Source: Coturnix japonica
Lineage: Eukaryota; Chordata; Aves; Galliformes; Phasianidae
Assembly (NCBI RefSeq): GCF_001577835.2
Contig: NC_029532.1
Span: 6,342,606-6,406,605 of the forward strand
Length of the DNA stretch: 64,000 nt
Reading direction: 5' to 3'
Part shown: positions 1 to 12,800 of the stretch, in pieces
Layout: every line of letters begins with the position of its first letter
How positions within the stretch are numbered: the stretch's first letter is position 1
Notes under the pieces: generated by a model
Database searches by the model: none
Seen by the model: only the letters and a program-made list of their open reading frames with translations
Told to the model about the DNA's origin: nothing
Position numbers and translations under genes: made by a program

Positions 1-270
1 GCCCCCTGATCATCTTCCTGTCCCTCCTCTGGACCCTTTCCAAAATCTCCATGTCTTTCTTGTACTGAGGGCTCCACACCTGGACACGGTACAACAGATG
101 GGGCCTCACAAGAGCCGAGTAGAGAGGGACAATCACCTCCCTATCCCTGCTGACCACCCCTCTCCTGATGGAGCCCAGGATCCCATTTGCTTTCCGGGCT
201 GCCAGAGCGCACTGCTGGCTCATGTTGAGTCTTTCATCCATCAGGACCCCCAAGAACTTCCTCAAGAAGC
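1..270 (-). mobile_element. CR1 LINE fragment, antisense, cut by left edge
   Basis: The first ~270 bases match almost base for base the CR1 copy in ENTR1 intron 4 (from about 43361 onward) and encode, on the minus strand, part of the C-terminal region of the CR1 ORF2 reverse transcriptase. The element's 3' end lies outside the window to the left. The match to the CR1 pattern fades after the block ending near 270, so the copy is 5' truncated there, as is usual for CR1. It is non-autonomous debris upstream of the SEC16A promoter. Confidence 0.9.
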
Positions 271-360
271 CGATAAACACCAGAATTGCCTGCAGTGAAA
301 CCCAGTGTGAAATGGAGGCGTTGGGACAGCACAGCAGGGCTGGATGAACGGTGATAAGTT

Positions 361-425
361 GGCAGCCACCCCAGGCGGGATTCGAACCCGCAGCCATAGA
401 CAGAACAGCTGCCGGCCCGTCTGCC
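361..425 (-). other. tRNA-like T-arm / Pol III B-box remnant
   Basis: On the minus strand, 391-375 forms a perfect 5-bp stem with a TTCGAAT seven-base loop, which is a textbook tRNA T-arm and an exact B-box (GGTTCGAATCC). No matching acceptor 5' strand or good A-box is found at the right spacing, so this is not a tRNA gene. It may be a worn relative of the tRNA-derived SINE seen in PMPCA introns, which also carries GGGTTCGAATCCC followed by a GTGGC-like stretch. It sits about 110 bp upstream of the SEC16A CRE. Confidence 0.45.
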
Positions 426-439
426 TTTAAAGAAACGCG

Positions 440-600
440 GAAGGAAGAGGAAAGAGGAAAATCAAACAAGGCCCAGAGCGCGGCGCTCGGCCTGCGTGAG
501 GCGTGACGTCATCACGCGCGCGACGTGACACGTCGGCGGCGGCGGCGGCGGCGGAACTGAGGCCGGATGTGCCAAGATGGCGGCGTTGGGGGGGACTGGG
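440..600 (+). promoter_or_regulatory. SEC16A CpG-rich promoter with CRE and YY1 motif
   Basis: A GC-rich, CpG-dense stretch without a TATA box precedes the first SEC16A exon. It contains a perfect palindromic CRE, TGACGTCA, at 504-511, two further ACGT bZIP cores at 523-526 and 530-533, a (GGC)n run at about 534-554, and a perfect YY1 motif AAGATGGCGGC at 574-584, a type often found at or just after the start of transcription of housekeeping genes. The transcription start is inferred, not seen. Confidence 0.75.
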
Positions 601-662
601 GCTGCGGCCGCGACGGGGGGCGGCGCTCGGTGCTGAGGGGCTCGGCCGGAGGCGGCTGCCAG
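555..662 (+). other. SEC16A: SEC16A exon 1 (5' non-coding, start approximate)
   Basis: The exon ends at a clear donor (AG|GTACGG, 662/663). It splices to the acceptor at 3760/3761 in front of the SEC16A start codon. It contains a short upstream ORF of 19 codons (ATG at 577, stop 634-636) whose ATG is the one inside the YY1 motif. The 5' boundary is a guess from motif position. Confidence 0.7.
577..636 (+). promoter_or_regulatory. uORF in SEC16A exon 1
   Basis: ATG at 577 in a fair context (A at -3, G at +4) opens a 19-codon, Ala/Gly-rich reading frame ending in TGA at 634-636, wholly inside exon 1. It is used only if transcription starts upstream of 577. No peptide function is implied; it could lower translation of the main frame. 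Confidence 0.4.
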
Positions 663-819
663 GTACGGCGGGATCCTGTGCGGGAAGGGCCGTGTGGGGC
701 GGGACGGCTGCGTGGTGAGCGCTAGGCCTTGGGTGCCGGCACCGGGCCCGGCAGCGCTCCGTGCCTCGTAAGGAGGCGGTGTTAGCCCCTAGGCCCGGCG
801 ATGTCTGGGGCCTGCTGAT

Positions 820-1103
820 AATAGCAGGACAAGGGGAAACGGTTTTAAGTTAAAAGAGGGAAGATTTAGGTTGGATGTTAGGGGGAAGCTCTTCACTAGG
901 AGAGTGGTTAGGCCCTGGAACAGGCTGCCCAGGGAGGTTGTGGATGCCCCGTCCTTGGAGGTGTTCAAGACCAGGTTGGACGGGGCCCTGGGCAACCTGA
1001 TCTAGTAAAGGTGTATGTTTGGTGGCCCTGCCAGGCAGGGGGGTTGGAACTACATGATCCTTGAGGTCCCTTCCAACCCGGGTCATTCTGTGACTCTGTG
1101 ATA
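820..1103 (+). mobile_element. CR1 LINE 3' end, sense strand
   Basis: This is a 5'-truncated CR1. It reads through the last ~55 codons of ORF2 (frame containing [19 protein letters not shown]) to a TAG stop at about 1004, then the CR1 3' UTR with the typical block AAGGTCCCTTCCAACCC-like sequence, and ends in an ATTCTGTG-type terminal repeat near 1083-1103. No large internal damage is visible in this short piece. Confidence 0.92.
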
Positions 1104-2914
1104 TGTCGGCTGCGTTACGGTGGCCGGCATTGGAACCACGATTAGTCCACGTTATGTCCCGTGGGGCCTGGAGGTGAGCGGGGCGGATCGTGGTGCAGGG
1201 CTGTCCTGGCTCGACGTGTCGTGGCTGCTTTACAGGAGGAGCGGGTGGGCCGGCACACACAGCTCAGGGTGACAGAACTTCTTCAAACGGAGAGAGCTCT
1301 TGTGGTTATTGTCTGTTTATCCCCTATATGAATTGTCAGGTGTCATATATCTGCTATACTGGAGTAGTAACTGGTTCTGGCTCGGTGTTGTGGCTGCCTG
1401 AAGATGCAGAGATCTGCTTGGTGGAGTAATTAACACTTATAGTTTTTATTACCACGAGTGAACCCCACTAAGCTTTGCCCTTCTGATTCCCAGAGGGTTC
1501 CTCTCCCAGCACAAATGTAGCTCCCACTTATGAGGCAGCAGGTAGGCAGCAATGAGCCTACCTTAAGGTAGAGCTAAGGTAGAATGTCTCCAGCTTGTGT
1601 GGATTGCTTGTATGCAACCTTTAGCATTGAAAAGAACAGAAAAACCTGTGGCCCAAATACTGGTCATAAAGGTGCTCAGTAACCTGCCTAGTCAGCACAC
1701 TGATGTTTTAGAGCGGTTTATTTAGCACATCTACTTGGGAATGGGATGAAATTATTTCCCCCCAAGTTATTTCTTAGTATCAATAAAGCTTCACAGAGGA
1801 GTTTGAATTAGTGGCTGTAGAGATATCAGATGAATTTAATGCTGGCCTTGTCCAGAGAGCAGTTTGGGTCATTTTCTTTCATTTTGGTAATATTTTCTTG
1901 GCATATCTGGAAGCATCTTTTGCAGTTGTTGTTGCTGGTAATTAACATTTATCAATCTGGTTTGCATTATCCATTAATAAAATTATCCATTAATAAACCA
2001 TCAGAAAGTGTAGAATTACCAAACTAGATGAGGCAGAGAGTTTGGTTATGTAGTTATTTAGAGATTTCTTAATAAGCATTTCTCTTTATATTGCATTGGA
2101 GGCACAGAGGGTCGGTATCTCTGAGCTGATATCTTCTGTTTGAACTAGACTGACACGGGCACGTTGGCTTTATTTGGACTTAATTCTTCAGATCTTGCAC
2201 GCTTTTACTACTGTGTGCAGTCTGTTAATATTAACTTTTCTTCTGCAAGGAATCCGATGCCCTCGTGTTGAACCTCTGTAAAGCAGGGATAGGGATCTTG
2301 TTTTGGGGATTCTAAAGCTGAAAAAGAAAACTATATGCTGACTTCGATTAGCTAATTACTAGTGCAGGTTGTTATGACAGTGGGGAAAGTATTAGGGTTT
2401 TACGTGTGTGTACGTGTGGTAGGACAGGAAGGAGCAAAGCCCATGTCAGTAGTTTGGAGTTGGGTATCTGAGTTAAAAAGCCAGTTTGCTTTTGTGCTCA
2501 ATTACTTCACTGATAGATCTTGGTATTAACAGATAAACTAAGCTTGAGATTTGAAGCAGTCAAATAGGTCAATGAGAAGCGATGGCGAGACCCTGTCTCT
2601 GCTGATACTGTTGTCCTTGGAAGAGAGGCCTGGATTGTACACTGGAATGTTGGGTTCTTTGGTGATGATTTGGAGAGGTGTTCCCTAGGGTAAGCTGTAC
2701 AGATTTGATGTGGTCTGTACAAATCGTGCTGTCTGTACAGTAGGCTTTTTTCATAATGAGTTTTCAATATAAATCTTTATGGAATACACGTAGATAAGCA
2801 GCATTCACTCCACGTGTCTTTTTGTTAAGCCAGAAGGTTGTTTGTTTGCATTTAAACTTTTCTATTGCTCTTAAATTGATACAGACACGTGGCTTTTCAA
2901 CACAAGTTCCTAAC

Positions 2915-3056
2915 CAGCCATCCCTGGAGGTGCCAAGGCTGGGCTGGATGCAGCCCTGGGCTCCCTGATCTGCTGGGGAGCAGCCAGCTCATGGCAGGGG
3001 CTGGGTGGGCTTTAAGGTCCCTCTCCATCCATCCAAACCATTCTGTGACTCCGTGA
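2915..3056 (+). mobile_element. CR1 LINE 3' end, sense strand, older copy
   Basis: This stretch is recognisable from the run GAGGTGCCAAGGCTGGGCTGG, the phrase CATGGCAGGGGCTGG, TTTAAGGTCC, and the end CATTCTGTGACTCCGTGA. It belongs to a different CR1 subfamily from the copy at 820-1103 and is more diverged. It lies in SEC16A intron 1. Confidence 0.8.
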
Positions 3057-3835
3057 GGTTCTTGCTGGCAGATCTGGAATACTTCTATACCTGTCCTTTC
3101 TGTCCTCCAGTGTAACTGTGATTCCGTGACACTGTGCCAAAGTCCTGCTGAGGTTTAAGTGAGAGCAGCAATTAATTAATAGGTGTGGGTGGGAGTTGAT
3201 TGCATTTAATGTTTTGTAATGCAGTTCTGCTGTTATGCAGCAGCGTTTGTCAGTGTGAGAGAAGGTTCTGATGAAAGCAGTTTTCTTTCTCAAAATGAAC
3301 ACTACCACTGTCCTGATCAATATTTTATGTATTTAAACAAAAATGGAACACCTTCTGTTCAACTAAGTGACATCTGATGAGCTCTATGACTGCTTCTGGT
3401 GTGACCTATAAAAAGATCCATCCAGGCTGAGCAATAATGCAGCAGCGATTAAGACACATTGTCTCTAACAGTAGCATTTTCTCAGCGCCTTTTAATTACT
3501 TTCAGCATACCCTGGTGCTTGCAGGTGCTGTTGCATTCTGACTATTCATTTTGCCTTTAGAGTCTTTGGTGTTTCACTCAGCATTAAGCTTCATTAACAT
3601 GGTACTTGGATTTAGAATTACAAAGCCGTGTGTGATTTTCTTACACATTCCAGTGAGCAGAGACCTCTCTTATTTTGTTTTGTTTCTAAGATAAAAGTTG
3701 CTGAAGTGTTACTCGTATTGCAACAAAGGAAAATGACTTGCCGTGTTTTTATCCTAACAGAGTGGAAGAAGGAATTTGTCTCCAGCGTTCCCTGCTAGCT
3801 TTTCATCTGGTATCTGACCCTGCTGGAAGGCCACC

Positions 3836-6800
3836 ATGCAGCAGCCTCCGCAGACTGTTCCAGCAGGAGCAGCAGCTCCACCTCCTGCAGGCATTGCTCG
3901 CAACACGTACTGGAGGAACACGTCGCTCAGTAAACGAGCAAATGCAACAGCTGCCCCGGTGCAGCCTGTGACAGACCCTTTTGCCTTTGGCAGACAAACT
4001 CCACAGGGTTCCCCTTTAGATAACCCAACCAAGGGCAATGCATTGGTTATGCAAAGTTCCTCCCCAGCGGTGTTTCCGCAGCCAGCCGTAGTGCATGCTT
4101 TGCCGTCACACGCAGGGGACAATCCTCACGGACTGCATCCATCTCTGTCTGTATCTCAACCAGGAATAAACAGCAGTATGTTTTCTAATGTTCCAGTTCC
4201 TGCACCGTCCCCAGGATATGTTACAAATAGCACTACAGAAGTGCATCCAAATGCAGATCTCGGACTCCATGGGTCTGCAGTAGCATCGCATTATAATGCA
4301 GGAACAGCACTTGAAAATTCTTTCAGTGTGCATCCTGGAATGGTGTCTGTGTCAAACAATCCTGGAGGTAGACAAGATGTGAACAGAGATCCCAGCGATG
4401 TTCCTTCTGGACCCACTGCAACAGCACTCTTCCCTCCAGCTCCTCAGCAGCCCTTGTCTCAGTGGAGACCTGCTCAAGGTAACCTGCAGTCTCCAGTTCA
4501 AAACTTTGTGCCCTATCCTGAGCCACCTTCTCAGACTGACATTCATAACGTTTCCCAGTCTTCTGTTAGCACATCTCATCCTCCTCCGCAGACGAATTTA
4601 CAGCATGGTCCTGTACATCAGGGGATTCCACAAAATGCTGTGCAAGCGCCTTTATCCGTTGGTTGTGAAAAGAATGGGAAAAATGGCTCTGCAAATAGCG
4701 GTCATCACATGAACAGCGTTCAGCCTGGAGATGTCTTTAGACAGAACACAGAAATGACGAATGCTTGGTTAAATCAACCTTACCAGGAGCAGTTTTACCC
4801 ACAGCCACCGTTGCAGGATTCCAGTTCTGTCATTCCTACAGCTCAGGAAAATAACCTCCAGAAACAGTCTCCAGGTATGTCTGAAACATCAAACAGACCT
4901 GTTCCCACAGACCAAGACTCAGGAAGCCTTTCCATGTTTTTCAAAGGGGATGAGACAGAAAATGAAGAAATACTTTCGTCTGAAAAGAATTACGTGGTTG
5001 AGAAAACTGAGTTTGCTTGTCAACCACATTCATCACCCTTATATCACCAGCCAGTGCATCCTCAGCGGGTTCCAGCTAATGCTCTCTCTCAGGCACAGAT
5101 TGGTACAGGTTCAGCCAACGAGGTGATACAAAAAGGAATGGATGCCCAGTATTTTCCTAAAATTCGGAGTCAGCAGGAGGCACAGGCTGCTAAGCAGTCC
5201 ATGTTTGCCAGTGATGGCAAAGCAGGTGTGGGTGATGCGCCTTTGAATTGTGGGTCACAGTATGAAAATGTTGAGAACCTGGAGTGCATACAGAACCAAG
5301 AGGTGCTGCCAAGTGAGCCACGTAACATGAATGCTTCATCCCCTTCTGCTCATCCTGATCTGTACAGATATGGATCCTTACCAGGTCAGATGCTTCCAAA
5401 GAATGCTGTTTTGAGCCATGCTGAAGGAGGACCAAATTTGGAAGCACCTGATTCATTAGCTCATCCTGTACGACCAGATAGCGTGTCTTCAAACTATAGC
5501 AACATTAGCCATAGGAGCACTTCTAGCTCAGCAAGACCTCAAGAACAAATCGGTACGTTTATTCAGCAAGAAAGTGGGAAGCCCGATGAGGAATCTTCTG
5601 CTCGCTTCTTTAAACAGATAGACTCTTCTCCTTTGGGAGATGATTCAAGTGAGATAAATCCAAACAAGAGCTACCATGGTAACCTGTCCCAGCCTCCAAC
5701 TCCAAGTCCTCCTAAGCCCACAGGAGTGTTTCAGACAAGTGCAAATAGTTCTTTTGAGCCCGTGAGGTCCCATGGAGTTGGTATAAAACCTGCAGAGATT
5801 GACCAAGCAAAAATGGTGGTTGAATTGAGGGAGAACCACCCAAACCAGAAGAACACCAAGAAGAATACAGCTATGCCTGCTGCATCACCAGGCAATCTTG
5901 AACAGCCACCGGATAATCTAGAAACTATTTTCATGCCTCAGGTATACCCTTTGCCTCTTGCAGTCACTGGTGAAGCTGGAAATATATTGCACTCTGGACC
6001 TGTTACAGAAAACATGCAATCGTTGTCTGAGAGAAGGTCCTCCACGAGAGCTCAGGGAGCAATTAAGAAGTGTGATAGCCCGGCAACAACTTTGTGGGCT
6101 CACAATGAGTTACCTAATTTTGGAGGAAATGTGCTTCTAGCTCCTGCTGCTCCTGCAGTTTATGTACCTGCCAAACAAACTGTGGAAGTCATTCAGCCAC
6201 CAGAAGAAGGCCTGTCTAATCAGCAGCCAAACAAACCAGGGAGTATTGCTGTGCAGCCTTCCCAAGATGGAAATATATCATCTGAAAATCTTGAGAATCC
6301 TCCCAAAATGGGAGAAGAAGAGGCACTTCAGTCTCAGGCAAGTTCTGGTTATGCAAGTTTGTTGTCTTCTCCGCCTACAGAGTCTTTGCAAAATCAGCCT
6401 ATCCTAATTGCTCAGCCTAATCAAAGTTATAACTTGGCTCAGCCAATTAATTTTCCTATTTCTCTATCTAATCAGCTAAGCAGCAATGAGAACAGTCAGC
6501 CAATGAAGGATTCCGGGGTTGGGGACAAGACTTCGGTTGGTCCCCAAACATCGCATGCTGGTGGAATCATCTCTGGGGAGAATGCGCTGTTGCCTGTGAT
6601 GCAAGCTGGATCTCTGTTAGCTAATGCTCCTCCAAATAGCAATCTGTTAAAACATAATTTATTACAGAGCCCTGTTAATTCCTCTGATATTGCTTCTAAT
6701 CAGCCTGCAAACTTGCTCATGAAAACACCATCAAATTTAGCTCCTGAAGGGCAAAAGAATGTTAATTTTGAAGGTTTTGTTCCTGAATTTGCTAGCAAGT

Positions 6801-9800
6801 CAGGGGCTAATTCATCCATCTCTCCTGGGATGAATCTTCCCAGTGGAAATCCAAGTGCGCTGCTTCCACCTGTTAATTCTGTAGTACAGACCAAAAATTC
6901 TGTAAGTCGTGCAAATAGCAAAGAAGAAGCTGCTGGAGTGCTTGATTTTACAGTGTCACGGACCCTGGAGAAAAACAGTGCAAGTAATTCTGTGCAGGTG
7001 CATAATCAGTTGCTTTCTGGTGGTCCAGTGTATCCTCAACAGCCAGTTGGAGGTGCTGGTCAAGTGGGTCCCGAGGTGCGTGACAAACAACATTTCTATC
7101 AACAGGTGACAAAAGATGTACAGCATCAGGCTGTGCCAGATAGAGCTGTACAGGGAGCATTGCCATCCCAGCCACAAATGCAGGCAGCTCAGATGCCAAC
7201 ATCTTCTGGGCAGTCCTCAGTTTCTTCAAACTACCAGACTGCAGCAGGGATGAAGGGCATGCAGGTGTCCCAGCAGTGTGAGAACCAGGAGCTGAGGAAC
7301 CAAGAGACATGTCCAGCACAGCTGCCGAGCTCCGATAAGCAGCCGGGTTCTGGACAGCCATCGAGTGCTGTGGCTCCCACAGCTCCTACCACCACCAGTC
7401 AGCCAGTGCAGCCAAGTGCACAGCAAGACCTGCAGCGTCCTCCCCTGCCTCAGACTCCTCAGGATGCCTTTGGACCACATCAGAATTCTTACTACTACTA
7501 CAGGCATCCTTACGATGCTTACCAGCCTCCATATCCACAACCTTATCCTGCTGCAGATCCCAGAGCAGCGGCTCATCTGTATTACCTGGTAAGTTTTCAT
7601 TTTCCCCTTTCTCCCCACCTTGTTGTCAGTCGTTTTTATCTTTGAATTACAAGTTGTAATAGTTATACAGGGGTAAACATTCAGTATAGCATTTGTGTCA
7701 AGATTTGACTACAGGCAGATATTACTCTCATCTGCTGTTATCATCAGTTATTGGCAGTTTTGCAGCATGACCATCACAGTGGTTGAAGTAGTCTAGAAGT
7801 AACATTTCTTTCTTAAGTTTTGGTTATGAGTAGACTTGGATATGCCTTGCCATGAGGGATACCAACATCTATCCTATAGGCTATGGTCTGCATCTCTTTG
7901 GCTATCATGGTTGTGGTGTTTGTGGCACTTTGTTTGTGAAGGTTTGTTCTTGAGGTTGGGAAACCTCTTACCTTACATGTCAATCTCTTTTCTAGGAGGA
8001 TAGCTATGGACAGTATGACCCACGGTACAGGTACTACGACAACAGCAGCACTGCGTATATGGAGCATGGGAATTACCGGTATTCTGAGCCTGAACGTCCC
8101 AGTTCCAGAGCCAGTCACTGCTCTGACAGGCCCTCTTCTAGGTAAGCAATTCCTAAATTGAATAAAGATCTGGTATGTTCTAAAGTAGTGAGTGTAATTA
8201 TGCCTCAGCGTAAGCTGCAGTGAGGAAGTTCAAAAACTCATTGTGTGTTGCCATAGGAAAGTATGGTATCAAATGCCATGCCTGAAAAGGTACTGATAGG
8301 ATTCCAGCAGTCTTTTGTGTCGCTAAAGCTCATTACTCCTTTCATTCAGCTCTTTAGCTGGTTATTAGCTTTCCTGCCAGGCAGAAAGTCACTGCAGCAG
8401 ACTTGGTGCTGAAGTTACCTCCACACACTTGTGCTATGGAAGAGCAGTGTGTGTAGGTCATGGGTTTGTTAATCAATACAAGGATCTGTTTTTGCTTGCT
8501 AGCACTTAGAGTGGTTCTCTAGTTCTGTTCATAAAGGGCAGTTTGGCAAACCAGTGTGGGCTTTGCTCAAATGCTGTTTTTAAGAGGTTAAAATTGCAGA
8601 TCAAAGCCTGTTACCTGTTAGCGTTGGTGTGATGTGACATGGTTGTAGGCTGTAGTATGGCACTGCAGGACAGCAGAGACAAAGAGTGGCCGTGTCACAC
8701 AAAGGTGGTGCCTGAGACTTTGCTGCAGCATATCAGTGATGCATTGATTTCAGTCATTAATTGATGAAGCAGATTCTTAAGTTCTGTTTGGTGAGGTTAA
8801 GGGAATGGCATCTTTCTGAGGAGGGCTGAGCAGGTTGGTTGGGTGGATAAACCTGACCTGATAAGATCATAAGCCGTCTGCAAAGATGGTTGCTGTGTTA
8901 GCAAGCTTCCCACAGGTTTTTCTGGTGAGGACTTGTTTGGCCACTTGAGAGCTTGCACTGTGCTATGAATAGAGTGTTGTAGAAGAGAGTGAAAGTTCCT
9001 GTCATTGCACACTGTTTTCAGATCTCTTCTGTGTATGGATATAGATATGTGTATATATGTGGGGATACATAGGAGTCTTCGTGACTGTATACACATGAGT
9101 GTTTATATCCACATGTACATGATTTCATATACATGCATCTATACATGAATGTATATATGTGTATGTGTACAAACATACCTGTACACACCACAGTTCATTG
9201 TTATTATCTAACATTGCTCTACTGGCCTTGTTTCAAGAATTGTGGGATAGTGTCTCAGAAATGGCATACAGTAAAAGCTTTTAATGGCCACTTTTTCCAT
9301 CAAAACTGGTGTGACTCTTAAGCAGGATTACTACAGTATTTGTAGTTGTATATTCAGGGATCTATTTTGTGGTTTTTGTCAGGTTCCTGTGCTTTTTGTC
9401 TTCATCTGCTCAACCAGTAGTTCTGTAGTTCTTTGTATCTACTGATGACTTCAGAAGAACTTGAAGGAGGAATAATGACTTTTCATGCCTCTGCACTTTC
9501 TTTCAGACAAGGATATCCTGAAGATTATTATGCAAAAGCTGGATGGGCTGATTACTATCAGGGCTATTACCAAGGCACATATGATTATGGAGGTAATGTG
9601 TCAATGTGAAGTTTATTTTTCTATAGAAGGAAGTTTGTGGAGTAAATGAGCTTGAAGATTGGAAGATTATTGTTTATTTGATTTTTTTTTCTGTCTTAAA
9701 AAGTCAATATCCTTTCCACAATCAGAGTATCTACATTTGTTAGAAGCGGATCTTTGGGCCTGTTTTAATTCTTAACACCATGCCATCATTCCTGTATGCA

Positions 9801-12800
9801 GGCAGTATTCTAGAGTACAATTTAGGTGAAGTGTGAACAGAAATTGACTCATGAATAGAAGTCGGTTCTGTCCATAACTACCTGGATGCTCGCAGGGCCC
9901 TTGTGGTGTTGATAGTCTGAAGGCAATTGCTTGTTATGGTGCCAGTGAGGAATATTACCAACATCTGTCCATGCACTGAGGCTCACTGAAGACTGCAAAG
10001 ATTCTGTTCCTATTTGTTATTACCATGCTGTGATTAAGTTTGAAAGTCATTAGAAAACATCAGTCTGGTGGTAAGCACCCTTCCTCTCAAGAATGCCTTG
10101 CCAATAACCTAGCCAAGATAACCACGTTTTTCTGGTTCTGTGTTTCCAGGCTGCTGACCAAATCAGCACGTAATGAAAGAGAAGTCATAGGTAATGAGTT
10201 CCAGTATCTAAACTATTTCTTTTTATCTTCCAAAGATCCAAGTCTCTGGGAACGTTACTCATCAGCTTATGACCCCAGATACAGAGATCCTAGAAGTTAT
10301 GACCAGAGGTATTTGTATGATGGTGAACACAACACTTACCAGAAGAGAGAAGCATATTCGTATGGCAGCAGGTCTGTCCATTCAGTTCTTTTGCTTTAAC
10401 ATAAATAAATCAGGAACAGCAGATGAGCTGTTATATCAGCCTCAAGGATTTAAGGCAAATATGGATTATTTTGTTTTTTTTCAGATAAGATAAGCATTCG
10501 TTGTTTTCCTAGAACAGCCTTGGAACATGATGTTGGTCTTGGTTTTGAGTGTTCTGGATGAAGTTCTTATAAGCAGCATTAGTTTGTTTACTGTAATAAA
10601 ACCTGAATCTAGGAAGTAATCTAAAAGCCCTTCTGAAGTTAGGTCTGGTTTCCTTCTTGATAGGTATACAGTGGAGTCACTTTTCTCTGGGATATGGTAA
10701 GCTATGTTGATTTCTTTTTGTTCTTTAGACATGAGCGATATGAAGATCGTTGGAGATACGACCCTCGTTTTACTGGAAGCTTTGATGATGAAACAGAGCC
10801 TCACAGAGATCCTTATGGTGACGAGTTTGATAGGCGCAGTGTTCACAGTGAACATTCCGGTCGCAGCCTGCGGAGCTCCCACAGTGTACACAGTCATCGG
10901 AGCAGCTTCAGCTCTCGTTCACAACAAGTGAGTTGCAAAGGATTGCATCAGTGTTTAGCTCTTTCAGTTGGGTCTTTCCCTTAAGGGTGGGGATTCTGTA
11001 AGTTAAGGCTGTTCTGTGAGGTAGTTTTGAACTTAGAGTTTAGCACAGTTGTCAGGAGAACTTTAACCAAAATCAGTGCTCAGCTGTGCAAGTTGCCATG
11101 CATGAGTTTGCTCTTTGTGAGAACTTTGCCCTTGCAGTGCTTGGCTGTAATTGATAATGTCTGGCTTTGTGTTATGTCACTTCTCTCATTGCAAGCATGG
11201 GATCTGTTAAGAGTCTAACTCAGCATTGGTATCACACTATCCTGACTTAAAATCAAAACTAAATCTGTCTGATTGCTCATCTACTTATTCTATAAATACA
11301 AATACTGAAAAACAGAAGGAATATTCACATCACTGTTGTAGTAGAGTCTTCACTAGCAGAATGTGTGTTGTTGCATCATCTTGCAAGTTTTAGGTTGTTC
11401 TGTCTGAATTCCAGTTGTTTTAGTAGTACTGGAAGCAGTGTTGATGATCATCTAGGCATTAATCTTTAGGCCATTTAGATACACGTGATATTTAATCAGG
11501 TGAGATTTTCTATCAAAGATTTATAGCAGAAATGAACATGAATTCTGATCCATAGTTGTTGATACAGCAACACCTGAACCTGGAAGTAATGCCATAATGG
11601 TACTACTGACACAGACACGTAGATGTTCTGTGGTGAGTGAACTGTACACGTTAAATGTGAGCAGATCAAATAGTAGTAAAAACACTGAGGGAGGGGGAGC
11701 ACTAACAGGTGCTATCTTCTATAGCCTGTTGCACCAGGTGATTTGCAGAGTAGTGTTATTGAATGAGGGGATGTAGTAAACCTGGTTTAAGAGCCATCTG
11801 AAGAACTGAAGTGGGTGGTGGGTGGGAGGGAATGCTCGCAGTATTGCCTGCTTTGTGTAACTTTGCTGCTAACAGCTACTAATCTGATCTATTTAGAGCC
11901 AGCTCTATAGAAGTAACCACGATTTAACAGCTAATGCATATGAAACTACTGCACAGGCAGTGTCACTGCACACAGATTACCCATATGCTGGATATGCTCC
12001 TAACTTCGATGGACAACAGCCTTTTACAGATTATGGCTACTCGACTGAAACTGGATGGTCAGCTGCAGATCAAGGTATTGGCACCACTGGGGAGGGAGGG
12101 AGGAGGGAAGGGACTGTGCTTATGAGGCTGCCTACTGGTGGTCATTTGTGCTTTTGTTTGTTTATAGCATGTGATACCATTTTCCTTTATTCACTGAGTC
12201 AGTTAACAGGAAAATACAGCTATCTGCTGCGTATGCACCCATGAACAAAACTGTTTTGTTTTTAGTATAAATAAGTGCAGTAGTGAGATGGTGGTTGTGG
12301 TTAAATCTTACTTGAATCTACGTATATATCTATATAAACAGATATATTTTTGAAACCCGTTGCTTGTGCTTCCAAGGGATGATTAAAATTGAAATGAAAC
12401 TTCAGGTTTATATACAATATTTTTCTTTTCACCATATCCGGAAGAGGTTTTCCAGAGTAACCTGACATACATCATTAGCTCTTTGAAGGTATCAGACCTT
12501 TGTACAGAGATCTCACAGACACGTCTAAGGCAGCCAAGTGAAGCCCCTGTGTTGAAACAATAAGTGGATCTTAGAATTCCTTACTTTTGTTCTTTCTATG
12601 GAATATTCAGGGGGTCTTTAGAAATTTGATGGAGCCAATTAATTTATTTTAATGTTTGGTTAAATTGATTTTTTTAATTTAGTTGCAGGTCAGGTCAATT
12701 TTTCTTACTTCACGTTCTCTCTTCCCTTCAGTGCCCTTAAGGCCCTCAACGCCTGAGAAATTTTCAGTGCCTCATCTGTGTGCCAGGTTTGGTCCTGGGG

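Larger units (their letters stand above)
663..3760 (+). other. SEC16A intron 1 (3.1 kb)
   Basis: This is a long first intron holding two sense-strand CR1 3' ends (820-1103 and about 2915-3056). The rest is AT-richer sequence in which I see no exon, RNA gene or other recognisable repeat. The acceptor at 3751-3760 is followed by a 75-bp 5' UTR stretch and then the start codon. Confidence 0.75.

Noticed and set aside
361-425. Functional tRNA gene
   Set aside because: Only the T-arm/B-box is good; no acceptor stem partner or complete anticodon arm can be formed.
850-1260. 136-codon minus-strand frame
   Set aside because: Mostly the antisense of a CR1 3' end; no splice signals or recognisable protein.
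7589-7645. Extension of the large SEC16A exon past 7588
   Set aside because: The frame stays open for 18 codons and then stops, but a strong GTAAGT donor at 7589 and in-frame continuation at 7996 matching the human protein mark this as intron.
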